11,566 nt of DNA from Actinomycetes bacterium (GTDB lineage Bacteria > Actinomycetota > Actinomycetes > Propionibacteriales > Nocardioidaceae): contig JAHEXN010000085.1 of the NCBI GenBank assembly GCA_023252095.1, positions 1-11,566 of the forward strand, read 5' to 3'. Below are positions 1-5,215 of this stretch, piece by piece. The notes under the pieces were generated by a model, which ran no database searches, was not told the origin of the DNA, and saw only the letters and a program-made list of their open reading frames with translations. Each line of letters starts with the position of its first letter. The first letter of the stretch is position 1. The position numbers and the translations under genes were made by a program.

Positions 1-480
1 CGTGCCGAGCTTGATGCCGAGGACGTCGGCGATCTCCTCGTAGCTCAGGCCCTCGACGTCGCACAGCACGACCACGACCCGGAAGTCCTCCGAGAGCGCC
101 TGGAGCGCCTGCTCGATGTCCGGATCGAAGCCGGCGCCGTCGACGGCCTCCTCCGGACGCACGTCACGAGCCAGCAGTCGGTCCTCGGCGCCCTCCGCGA
201 ACCGGTCCATGCGGATCCGCGAGGCCCGGCGGGCGCGGTCGAGGAACAAGTTCGTCGTGATGCGGTGCAGCCAGCCCGGGAAGTTGCCCGGCTCGTACGT
301 GTCGAGCGACCGGAAGACCCGTACGAAAACGTCTTGCGTGAGGTCCTCGGCGTCGTGCGGGTTGCCCGTGAGCCGCAGCGCCAACCGGTAGACCCGGGCG
401 GAGTGCTCCGCCACGATGGCGTCCCACTCCAAGGAGGGGTGGGGCTCGGTGGTGACCACAGGGTTCCTGTCGCTCGTCAT
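1..480 (-). CDS. sigE: ECF RNA polymerase sigma factor, SigE-type (partial, C-terminus beyond left edge)
   Basis: Extracytoplasmic-function sigma factor that directs RNA polymerase to envelope- or stress-response promoters. The visible 160 residues run from an ATG at 480 to the window edge with no stop, so the end of region 4 is missing. Region 2 is clear: DAEDLTQDVFVRVF at about 43-56 (core binding), then GWLHRITTNLFLDRARR at 69-85 (-10 recognition). After a linker rich in acidic residues, region 4 begins near 124 with LCDVEGLSYEEIADVLGI (139-156), the -35-binding helix-turn-helix. These segments closely resemble M. tuberculosis SigE as I remember it; that protein has a longer N-terminus. 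The frame stays open upstream of 480, but the promoter at 510-535 lies there, so the ATG is the natural start. The leader has only a weak purine run (AAGAAG). A divergent O-methyltransferase lies upstream, as beside M. tuberculosis sigE. An anti-sigma gene would be expected beyond the left edge. SigE assignment is strong; another close ECF group is possible. Confidence 0.9.
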   Translation of the reverse strand, partial: MTSDRNPVVTTEPHPSLEWDAIVAEHSARVYRLALRLTGNPHDAEDLTQDVFVRVFRSLDTYEPGNFPGWLHRITTNLFLDRARRASRIRMDRFAEGAEDRLLARDVRPEEAVDGAGFDPDIEQALQALSEDFRVVVVLCDVEGLSYEEIADVLGIKLGT

Positions 481-509
481 GGACTGATCGTGCCGCTTCT
501 TGCTGAGAG

Positions 510-535
510 AACGCCCAGCACCCGCTAACGGTTCC
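510..535 (-). promoter_or_regulatory. ECF-type promoter upstream of sigE (probable autoregulation)
   Basis: On the minus strand the -35 element GGAACC (535-530) is followed by exactly 16 bases and then CGTT (513-510). The GGAAC/CGTT pair at 16-17 bp spacing is the known signature of SigE/SigH-family ECF promoters in actinobacteria. The predicted start of transcription lies about 20 bases upstream of the sigE ATG. The layout suggests that SigE, or a related ECF factor, drives this gene. That is inference from the motif. Confidence 0.65.
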
Positions 536-616
536 CCAAGCACCGGGGCGTGGCCAGGACTGCGGTTCCACCGCCATTCTCCCGCGTGGTGCCGCCGCAC
601 GCAGGTCGACCCCGAC

Positions 617-628
617 TAGGCTGGCGCC
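617..628 (+). promoter_or_regulatory. -10 element of leaderless promoter for the O-methyltransferase
   Basis: TAGGCT at 617-622 matches the actinobacterial -10 form TANNNT and is followed by six bases and then the GTG at 629. A transcript starting at +1 would begin on the start codon itself. No convincing -35 is visible. The same spacing recurs before several other genes here. Confidence 0.55.
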
Positions 629-1270
629 GTGGCGGAGGACAGCATGATCAACGCGGCCAGCCTGGCGTACGCCGAGGGCTACCCGCGCGAGGACGCCCTC
701 CTCGCGGAGGCGCGCCAGCGCGCCTCCGTCGTCGGCGTGGCCCCCATCGGCGCGGGTGGTGGCGCGACGATCGCGTTCCTCGCGGCGGCCATCGGTGCGA
801 AGGCGGTCGTCGAGATCGGCACCGGCACCGGCGTGTCCGGGCTGTGGATCCTGCGGGCCACCCCGGACGCCGTGCTGACCTCGGTCGATCTCGAGGCCGA
901 GCACCAACGGCACGCGCGCGAGGTGTTCTCCCTCGCCGGCATCCCCCCGCAGCGCTTCCGCTTGATCGCCGGCGCCGCGCTCGACGTCATGTCGCGCCTG
1001 GCCGACGGCAACTACGACCTCGCGTTCCTCGACGGCGACAAGGTCGAGTACGCCGAGTACCTCGACGAGGCGGTGCGCCTAGTCCGACCCGGTGGCCTGA
1101 TCTGCTTCGACAACGCGCTCTGGCACGACCGCGTGGCCGATCCGGCGCAGCGCGACCCCGAGACCAGCGCGATCCGCGACCTGCTGCAGCGGGTCAGCGA
1201 CGACGAAGGCCTGCGGGCCGTCGTGCTGCCGGTCGGCGACGGCCTGCTGGCCGTGCAGAAGATCGCCTGA
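629..1270 (+). CDS. SAM-dependent O-methyltransferase (catechol-OMT-like family)
   Basis: Class I methyltransferase of the Methyltransf_3/COMT-like family, expected to move a methyl group from S-adenosylmethionine to a hydroxyl group; the substrate cannot be read from sequence. The 213 residues have the family length. Motif I for SAM binding is VEIGTGTGVSG at about 61-71. The acidic residue after strand 2 is in SVDLEAEH (D87). The metal/catalytic acids of the family are seen in FLDGDK (D135) and CFDNALWHD (D161, N162). GTG 629 was chosen because a -10 hexamer lies six bases before it. An alternative ATG at 644 (SMINAASL) has a good GGAGG at 634-638 with five bases of spacing, so the start remains open by five codons. 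The gene diverges from sigE, matching the Rv1220c-sigE arrangement of M. tuberculosis as I remember it. It may therefore belong to an envelope-stress context, but nothing here shows co-regulation. Confidence 0.9.
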   Translation: MAEDSMINAASLAYAEGYPREDALLAEARQRASVVGVAPIGAGGGATIAFLAAAIGAKAVVEIGTGTGVSGLWILRATPDAVLTSVDLEAEHQRHAREVFSLAGIPPQRFRLIAGAALDVMSRLADGNYDLAFLDGDKVEYAEYLDEAVRLVRPGGLICFDNALWHDRVADPAQRDPETSAIRDLLQRVSDDEGLRAVVLPVGDGLLAVQKIA

Positions 1271-1291
1271 GTGCCACACCCTTCGGACGCG

Positions 1292-1314
1292 CTCAGCCCT
1301 CGAAACGGGCCGAG
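1292..1314. terminator. Possible hairpin between convergent methyltransferase and YdhR-like genes
   Basis: CTCAGCCC (1292-1299) and GGGCCGAG (1307-1314) pair over eight positions with one A-C mismatch around a 7-base loop (TCGAAAC). It begins 21 bases after the methyltransferase stop and overlaps the stop codon of the converging gene. There is no T-run, as is common in actinobacteria, so termination is a guess. Confidence 0.3.
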
Positions 1315-1637
1315 GAGCGGAAACCAGCTGGCCCACGGACCGCGGCGACGACCTCGAACGCCTCGATCAGGATCGGCGGCGAGCCGATGAGCTCAGAACC
1401 CGGCGCCGTGTCGGCGCTCGCCGTGAACGAGGCCTGGAACTCGGCCCGCGCCTCCTCCGAGACGAACACGTACGTGCCCTCGAACCACTCGCCCTCGCGA
1501 GCCCGCCACGTCTTGTAGCGCAGGCCGTCCAGGCCCGCGAAGCGCGCGAGCGAGACTTCCTCGACGTAGGCGTGCAGACGCTCGAGCGCGCCGGGCGGTG
1601 CGTCGGTCAGCGACCAACGCACCGACAGCCCGAACAT
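1293..1637 (-). CDS. YdhR-like putative mono-oxygenase (dimeric alpha-beta barrel)
   Basis: Small 114-residue protein resembling the YdhR family (Pfam mono-oxygenase ydhR; the E. coli member is about 100 residues). These proteins form ferredoxin-like dimeric alpha-beta barrels and are only presumed to be oxygenases. The recognisable core is GLRYKTWRAREGEWFEGTYVF at about 38-58, where the family has a lysine-x-tryptophan strand followed by a glycine-x-tyrosine-x-phenylalanine strand. A helix (SEEARAEFQASF) and a terminal beta strand (ILIEAFEVVAAV) follow. The ATG at 1637 overlaps the TGA of the DUF3117 gene in TGATG, so the two are probably translationally coupled. A longer in-frame start at 1739 would run back through the DUF3117 gene in an Arg-rich, unnatural sequence and was discarded. 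The family call rests on short motifs, so the product name should be read as tentative. Confidence 0.75.
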   Translation of the reverse strand: MFGLSVRWSLTDAPPGALERLHAYVEEVSLARFAGLDGLRYKTWRAREGEWFEGTYVFVSEEARAEFQASFTASADTAPGSELIGSPPILIEAFEVVAAVRGPAGFRSSARFEG

Positions 1638-1798
1638 CAGACGGCTTTGAGTGCGTCGCCGAGCGTCGCGGCTTCCTCGTTGTTGAGCTCGACGACGAGG
1701 CGTCCCCCACCCTCCAACGGGACGCGCATGACGATGCATCGTCCTTCCTTGGTGACCTCCATCGGACCGTCACCGGTCCGAGGCTTCATGGCCGCCAT
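1637..1798 (-). CDS. DUF3117 small conserved actinobacterial protein
   Basis: A 53-residue protein of the DUF3117 family, whose members are about 55 residues and are found across actinobacteria (M. tuberculosis Rv1211 is one, from memory). The function is not known. The family pattern is plain: MAAMKPRTGDGP at the N-terminus, TKEGR, then VMRVPLEGGGRLVVEL (residues 23-38) and a C-terminal helix EEAATLGDALK. It has no signal peptide or membrane segment. ATG 1798 is preceded by GAGAGGGG (1811-1804) with five bases of spacing, a good ribosome binding site. A longer in-frame start at 1861 is unlikely because a probable -10 lies just inside it. Its neighbour downstream overlaps by one base. The location next to tag repeats the Rv1210-Rv1211 order. 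Confidence 0.92.
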   Translation of the reverse strand: MAAMKPRTGDGPMEVTKEGRCIVMRVPLEGGGRLVVELNNEEAATLGDALKAV

Positions 1799-1803
1799 GA
1801 GTT

Positions 1804-1855
1804 CCCCTCTCGTCGAACAGGACCCACCGTGGTGGCGGGCCCGTGCCTCATTATC
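1804..1855 (-). promoter_or_regulatory. Probable promoter -10, leader inverted repeat and RBS of the DUF3117/YdhR operon
   Basis: On the minus strand GATAAT (1855-1850) is a near-consensus -10, giving a leader of roughly 45 bases. The leader contains an inverted repeat, CCACC (1824-1828) and GGTGG (1831-1835), and ends in the GAGAGGGG ribosome binding site (1811-1804). No clear -35 is visible. Whether the inverted repeat folds in RNA or binds a protein is unknown. Confidence 0.4.
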
Positions 1856-1920
1856 TCCCATGGGCCGCAGCGATGCGACGTCACGGGTGTGTCATCTCGA
1901 TATCGATGCCCGCTGGAGCA

Positions 1921-2484
1921 TCAGCCGGGGGCCGTGGCGCAGTCGGCCAGGTGGTCGTCGACGACCCCCACCGCCTCCATGAGGGCGTAGGCCGTGGTGG
2001 GGCCGACGAACCGGAATCCCAGCGAGCGCAGGCGCTTGGCCAGGGCCGTGGACTCCGGCGTGACCGCGGGGACCTCAGCCAGGGAGCGCGGTCGAGGGCG
2101 CGGGTCGGGACCACTGGTCCAGATGACGTCATCGAGACCGCCCTCGAGATCCAGCACGGCGCGGGCGTTGGCCACCGTGGCCTCGATCTTGGCGCGGTTG
2201 CGCACGATGCCCGCGTCCATGAGCAGCCGCTCCACGTCGGAGGTGTCGAAGGCCGCCACGACCTCGGGATCGAACCCGGCGAACGCCTCACGGAAGGCGG
2301 GTCGCTTGCGCAGGATGATGGCCCACGACAGACCCGACTGGAACGCCTCGAGGGTGATGCGCTCGAACAGGCCGACGTCGCCGTGGACCGGCCGACCCCA
2401 CTCGGTGTCGTGGTACTCGACCATGTCGGGGGCGGTGCCCCAGGGGCAACGCGGCAGGCCGTCGGGGCCGGGAAGGACGCTCAC
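1921..2484 (-). CDS. tag: DNA-3-methyladenine glycosylase I
   Basis: Base-excision repair enzyme that removes 3-methyladenine from alkylated DNA. Starting at GTG 2484 the protein has 187 residues, the same length as E. coli Tag. The zinc-binding set of the family is complete: C13 (CPWG), H25 (YHDTEWG), H178 and C182 (DDHLADC). The E. coli catalytic-pocket segment LEGQQAGLSW is matched by LEAFQSGLSW at 45-54, keeping the glutamate (E46) and the tryptophan (W54). The helix-hairpin-helix-like stretch and the FRFVGPTTAYALMEAVGVV segment near the C-terminus also fit. A start ten codons upstream (2514) is possible, but CACGAT lies seven bases before GTG 2484, suggesting a leaderless or very short leader. 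It diverges from the channel gene. Neighbouring DUF3117 matches the M. tuberculosis gene order. Confidence 0.93.
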   Translation of the reverse strand: MSVLPGPDGLPRCPWGTAPDMVEYHDTEWGRPVHGDVGLFERITLEAFQSGLSWAIILRKRPAFREAFAGFDPEVVAAFDTSDVERLLMDAGIVRNRAKIEATVANARAVLDLEGGLDDVIWTSGPDPRPRPRSLAEVPAVTPESTALAKRLRSLGFRFVGPTTAYALMEAVGVVDDHLADCATAPG

Positions 2485-2497
2485 GTGGAGGATCGTG
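2485..2497 (-). promoter_or_regulatory. Possible -10 element for tag
   Basis: CACGAT (2497-2492 on the minus strand) lies seven bases before the GTG at 2484. It has the A and T positions of the TANNNT -10 form but lacks the first T. The spacing is one base longer than the six seen at the other genes, so support is modest. Confidence 0.35.
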
Positions 2498-2551
2498 CCA
2501 GTCCGGGCCCACACGAACGCACCGGTGCAGCACCTGAGGCGTGCGTCGCAC

Positions 2552-2581
2552 TACGCTGGGCGCGTCCATCGCGGAAGGGGA
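2552..2581 (+). promoter_or_regulatory. -10 element and ribosome binding site of the ion-channel gene
   Basis: TACGCT at 2552-2557 fits the actinobacterial -10 and would start a transcript near 2564. A purine-rich GGAAGGGG (2573-2580) follows, a few bases before GTG 2586. This decides the start: the in-frame GTG at 2541 lies upstream of the -10. Confidence 0.5.
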
Positions 2582-2585
2582 ACGG

Positions 2586-3398
2586 GTGTCCGAGGCACGC
2601 GAACGCGTGAGGGTCCTGGTCGACTCGTCCCGCTTCCAGTGGCTGATCATCGCTGTCATCGTGGTCAACGCCGCGATCCTCGGCCTCGAGACCTCGCCGG
2701 AGATCATCGAGGACGCGCCGTGGATCGTGACCGTCGGCTGGCTCACGGTCGGCATCTTCATCGTCGAGATCGCACTGCGGATCTTCGCGCACGGCACGGC
2801 CTTCTTCCGTGACGGCTGGAGCCTGTTCGACCTGTTCGTCGTGCTGATCGCCCTGGTCCCGGCGTCGGGCAACCTCGGCGTGCTCCGGGTCCTCCGCGTC
2901 CTGCGGGTGCTGCGGCTGCTGTCAGCCGTGCGCTCGATGCGCAACGTCGTCTCGGCGCTCGCCGCCACGATCCCGGGCATGGCCTCGATCGGGGCGCTCC
3001 TGGTCATGCTCGTCTACGTGTGCGGCGTGATGTCGACCCACATGTTCGGCTCGACCGACCCGGATCACTTCGGCGACCTGCCCAGCTCCCTGTTGAGCCT
3101 GTTCCAGGTCATGACGGGCGACGACTGGGCCAATGTGATCCGCCCCGTCACCGATGCGCACCCCGGCGCCTGGGTCTTCTTCATCGTCTACATCCTGATC
3201 TCGACCTATATCGTCCTGAACCTCTTCATCGCCGTCGCGGTCGAGGCGCTGGACCGCCAGACCGAGCAGGACAACTCGGAGGTCATCGCCGAGGTCGAGG
3301 AGGGCGAGGACCGCATGCTGGCCGCGATCGCCGACCTCAAGGCCGAGGTCGCGTCACTGCGCAGTGAGCTCGAGGTTCGAGCGACCCGACCCGACTAG
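2586..3398 (+). CDS. Voltage-gated ion channel, single-domain (NaChBac/BacNav-like) cation channel
   Basis: A 270-residue, six-helix voltage-gated cation channel subunit, expected to work as a tetramer in the cytoplasmic membrane. S1 is about 17-36, S2 47-67 (with E61), S3 77-92 (with D82). S4 at about 97-119 has arginines at 101, 104, 107 and 110 in an R-V-L rhythm, with two more at 116 and 119: a classic voltage sensor. S5 is about 130-152, the pore loop 165-188, S6 194-222. The selectivity filter reads TGDDW (177-181) within FQVMTGDDWANVIRP, in register with the TLESW of NaChBac. The cytoplasmic tail (about 225-264) is acidic and then heptad-like (MLAAIADLKAEVASLRSEL), as expected for the tetramerising coiled coil of BacNav channels. 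GTG 2586 was chosen from its ribosome binding site. The stop codon overlaps that of convergent dapE. Sodium or calcium preference cannot be settled by reading. Confidence 0.92.
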   Translation: MSEARERVRVLVDSSRFQWLIIAVIVVNAAILGLETSPEIIEDAPWIVTVGWLTVGIFIVEIALRIFAHGTAFFRDGWSLFDLFVVLIALVPASGNLGVLRVLRVLRVLRLLSAVRSMRNVVSALAATIPGMASIGALLVMLVYVCGVMSTHMFGSTDPDHFGDLPSSLLSLFQVMTGDDWANVIRPVTDAHPGAWVFFIVYILISTYIVLNLFIAVAVEALDRQTEQDNSEVIAEVEEGEDRMLAAIADLKAEVASLRSELEVRATRPD

Positions 3399-4453
3399 CT
3401 CGAGAGCCAGGTGCGGAGCTTGTCCTCGACGCTGCGCAGGTGAGCCACCGGGACCTGCTCGTCGGCCTTGTGTGCGTACAACGGGTCGCCTGGGCCGTAG
3501 TTGACGGCCGGGACGCCGAGAAGCGTGAACTTCGCGACGTCGGTCCACCCGAACTTGGGTCCGACCTCGGCGCCGACGGCCTCGACGAACGCCGCCGCGG
3601 CCGGGCGCTGGAGCCCGGGGAGGGCGCCGGGCGCGGAGTCTGTGACGACGAGGTCGTACTCGGGAAACGTCTCGCGCAGGAATGCGAGCGCGTCGTCCTC
3701 GGAGCGGTCGGGCGCGAACCGGAAGTTGACCGTCATCGACGCGGCGTCGGGCACGACGTTGCCGGAGACGCCTCCGGACACCGCCACCGCGTTGAGGCCC
3801 TCGCGGTAGGTCAGGCCGTCGATCTCGACCTCGCGCGCCTCGTAGGCCTCGAGCGTCACGAGGGCCGGGGCGAGCGCGTGGATCGCGTTGACGCCCATCC
3901 AGGCGCGGGCGGTGTGGGCGCGCTCGCCCTTCGTGCGCAGGTCGACCCGCATCGTGCCCTGGCAACCCGCCTCGACCCCGGCGTTCGACGGCTCCATCAG
4001 GATCGCGAAGTCGCCCTGGAGCCAGTCCGGGTGCTCCCGGGCCAGGCGGCCGAGGCCGTTGTGGACCGCAGCGATCTCCTCGGCCTCGTAGAAGACGTAC
4101 GTCACGTCGCGGGTCGGCTCCGGGAGCGTGGCCGCCAGCCGCAGGGCGACCGCGACACCCCCCTTCATGTCGCACGAGCCCAGGCCGTGGAGCACGTCGG
4201 CCTCGAGCCGCGACGGGAAGTTGCCGTTGACGGGCACGGTGTCGAGGTGCCCCGCGACGACGACGCGCTCGGCGCGTCCCAGGTCGGTGCGGGCGACGAT
4301 CGTGTGGCCGTCACGCACGACGGACAGGTGCGGGAGACCGCGCAGCGCCGTCTCGACCTCGTCGGCGATGAGCTGCTCGTGGAGGCTCTCGGAGGGCAGG
4401 TCGACCAGCGCAGCGGTCAGGTCGACGACGTCGGCGTGCAGGTCGAGAGGCAT
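3395..4453 (-). CDS. dapE: Succinyl-diaminopimelate desuccinylase
   Basis: M20-family metallopeptidase-type amidohydrolase that cleaves N-succinyl-LL-diaminopimelate to LL-diaminopimelate and succinate, in cytoplasmic lysine and peptidoglycan-precursor synthesis. It has 352 residues, the usual actinobacterial size. The di-zinc site is complete: H69 with D71 (VVAGHLDTVPVNG), D95 (GLGSCDMKGG), catalytic E125 and metal ligand E126 (YEAEEI), E154 (LMEPSN), and H328 (GDPLYAHKADE). The middle third (about 165-285) is the dimerisation lid domain. The ATG at 4453 was chosen because CAGAGT lies six bases before it; the 42 codons upstream translate to an Arg/Pro-rich, unlikely sequence. Only 31 bases separate it from the VOC gene upstream. 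No dapD or dapC is in the window. A related M20 deacylase (for example ArgE-like) is a remote alternative. Confidence 0.92.
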   Translation of the reverse strand: MPLDLHADVVDLTAALVDLPSESLHEQLIADEVETALRGLPHLSVVRDGHTIVARTDLGRAERVVVAGHLDTVPVNGNFPSRLEADVLHGLGSCDMKGGVAVALRLAATLPEPTRDVTYVFYEAEEIAAVHNGLGRLAREHPDWLQGDFAILMEPSNAGVEAGCQGTMRVDLRTKGERAHTARAWMGVNAIHALAPALVTLEAYEAREVEIDGLTYREGLNAVAVSGGVSGNVVPDAASMTVNFRFAPDRSEDDALAFLRETFPEYDLVVTDSAPGALPGLQRPAAAAFVEAVGAEVGPKFGWTDVAKFTLLGVPAVNYGPGDPLYAHKADEQVPVAHLRSVEDKLRTWLSS

Positions 4454-4465
4454 GGCTCCACTCTG
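4454..4465 (-). promoter_or_regulatory. -10 element of leaderless promoter for dapE
   Basis: On the minus strand CAGAGT (4465-4460) is followed by GGAGCC and then ATG at 4453, the same six-base spacing as at other genes in the window. The GGAG could alternatively serve as a ribosome binding site, but only two bases would separate it from the ATG. Confidence 0.5.
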
Positions 4466-4484
4466 GCACGCGGGCGGCCGACGC

Positions 4485-5162
4485 TCAGGCCGGGTCGAAG
4501 ACGCAGAACTCGTTGCCCTCCGGATCGGCCATGACGGTCCACGGCTCGTCGGCCAGCGGCGACCGCAGCACACGCGCACCCCGGTCCTGCAGGTTGCGGA
4601 CCGTCGCTCCGAGGTTCAGCCGCACGTCCCAGTGCACGCGGTTCTTGACGGTCTTCGGCTCGGGCACCTGCGCGAAGTCGAACCCCTCCCCCGGACATCC
4701 GGGCACGTCCTCGATGCTGGAGTAGGCGTGCCCGTCGTGGTGCGTCAGGCGACCTCCGAGGACGTCGGCCCACCAGGTCGAGATCGCGAGGTGGTCGACC
4801 GCGTCGACCTCGAGGGCCTTGAACGTCGGGGCAGCGCCCTCCCGGTCGAACACGCAGAACTCGTTGCCCTCCGGGTCCCGGAACGTGGTCCAGGAGAACT
4901 CGCCGGGCTCGCTGAGCCGTTCCAGGTCGGCGAACGGGTCGAGCGAGCCGTCCCAGACGTCGAGGTGAACACGGTTCTTGACCGTCTTGGGCTCAGGCAC
5001 GGCGTTGAACCAGATCGTCTGCCCTGCGTCGTCGCCACGGAGCACCGCGTCGTCACCGTCGAGCGCCTCGAGGCGAAGGCCGAGTCGCTCCGCCCAGAAC
5101 TCTGCGGAGGCCGCAGCGTCGGCGGCGTCGACCACCAGGTCCTTCCAGGTCACCAGGCTCAT
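4485..5162 (-). CDS. VOC family protein with two tandem glyoxalase-like domains
   Basis: A 225-residue protein of two glyoxalase-like (vicinal oxygen chelate) domains, residues 1-113 and about 115-225. VOC proteins range from dioxygenases and glyoxalases to antibiotic-binding proteins, so the substrate is unknown. The second copy echoes the first almost word for word at two places: VPEPKTVKNRVH at 55-66 and 166-177, and DPEGNEFCVFD at 96-106 and 213-223. The paired pattern resembles the Glyoxalase_6-like group common in actinobacteria. The first domain starts with a normal VOC helix (AAASAEFWAERLGL); the second has a matching but shorter one (AISTWWADVLG). ATG 5162 is preceded by TAGATT with six bases between, pointing to leaderless expression. 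It lies between dapE and a phosphotransferase gene, each with its own apparent promoter, so it need not share their function. Confidence 0.85.
   Translation of the reverse strand: MSLVTWKDLVVDAADAAASAEFWAERLGLRLEALDGDDAVLRGDDAGQTIWFNAVPEPKTVKNRVHLDVWDGSLDPFADLERLSEPGEFSWTTFRDPEGNEFCVFDREGAAPTFKALEVDAVDHLAISTWWADVLGGRLTHHDGHAYSSIEDVPGCPGEGFDFAQVPEPKTVKNRVHWDVRLNLGATVRNLQDRGARVLRSPLADEPWTVMADPEGNEFCVFDPA
4494..4877. repeat. Internal duplication within the VOC gene (near-identical DNA segments)
   Basis: Positions 4494-4526 and 4845-4877 are aligned with only two differences, including 23 identical bases (4501-4523 and 4852-4874). The copies encode the DPEGNEFCVFD segments of the two VOC domains. 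A second pair of similar segments lies near 4639 and 4972 (VPEPKTVKNRVH). Confidence 0.8.
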
Positions 5163-5174
5163 GGGACGAATCTA
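5163..5174 (-). promoter_or_regulatory. -10 element of leaderless promoter for the VOC gene
   Basis: TAGATT (5174-5169, minus strand) is a good TANNNT -10 and ends six bases before the ATG at 5162. There is no ribosome binding site in the six bases between, supporting a transcript that begins at the start codon. Confidence 0.6.
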
Positions 5175-5198
5175 GGCCGGTGCGGTCGCCTCAGCACC

Positions 5199-5210
5199 CC
5201 CGCGAGCGGG
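5199..5210. terminator. Short GC hairpin after the phosphotransferase gene
   Basis: CCCGC (5199-5203) and GCGGG (5206-5210) form a five-pair stem with a two-base gap, six bases beyond the stop of the minus-strand phosphotransferase gene. It has no T-run; it may be a weak terminator or chance in GC-rich DNA. Confidence 0.25.
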
Positions 5211-5215
5211 CCGTC

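Noticed and set aside
550..1518. 322-codon open frame overlapping the O-methyltransferase
   Set aside because: Shadow frame: the methyltransferase frame carries the SAM and metal motifs, and this one is Arg-rich with no domain.
1897..1906. Palindrome TCGATATCGA after tag
   Set aside because: Ten bases of symmetry in otherwise unremarkable DNA; no promoter element or stem-loop potential of note nearby, so chance is the simplest explanation.
2880..2925. Apparent short tandem DNA repeat (CTCCGGGTC-like units)
   Set aside because: It is the codon-level reflection of the R-V-L repeats of the S4 voltage sensor, not a separate repeat element.
3440..4534. 364-codon open frame antisense to dapE
   Set aside because: A by-product of GC-rich codon use opposite dapE; the translation is rich in Arg, Val, Gly and Asp without recognisable domains.
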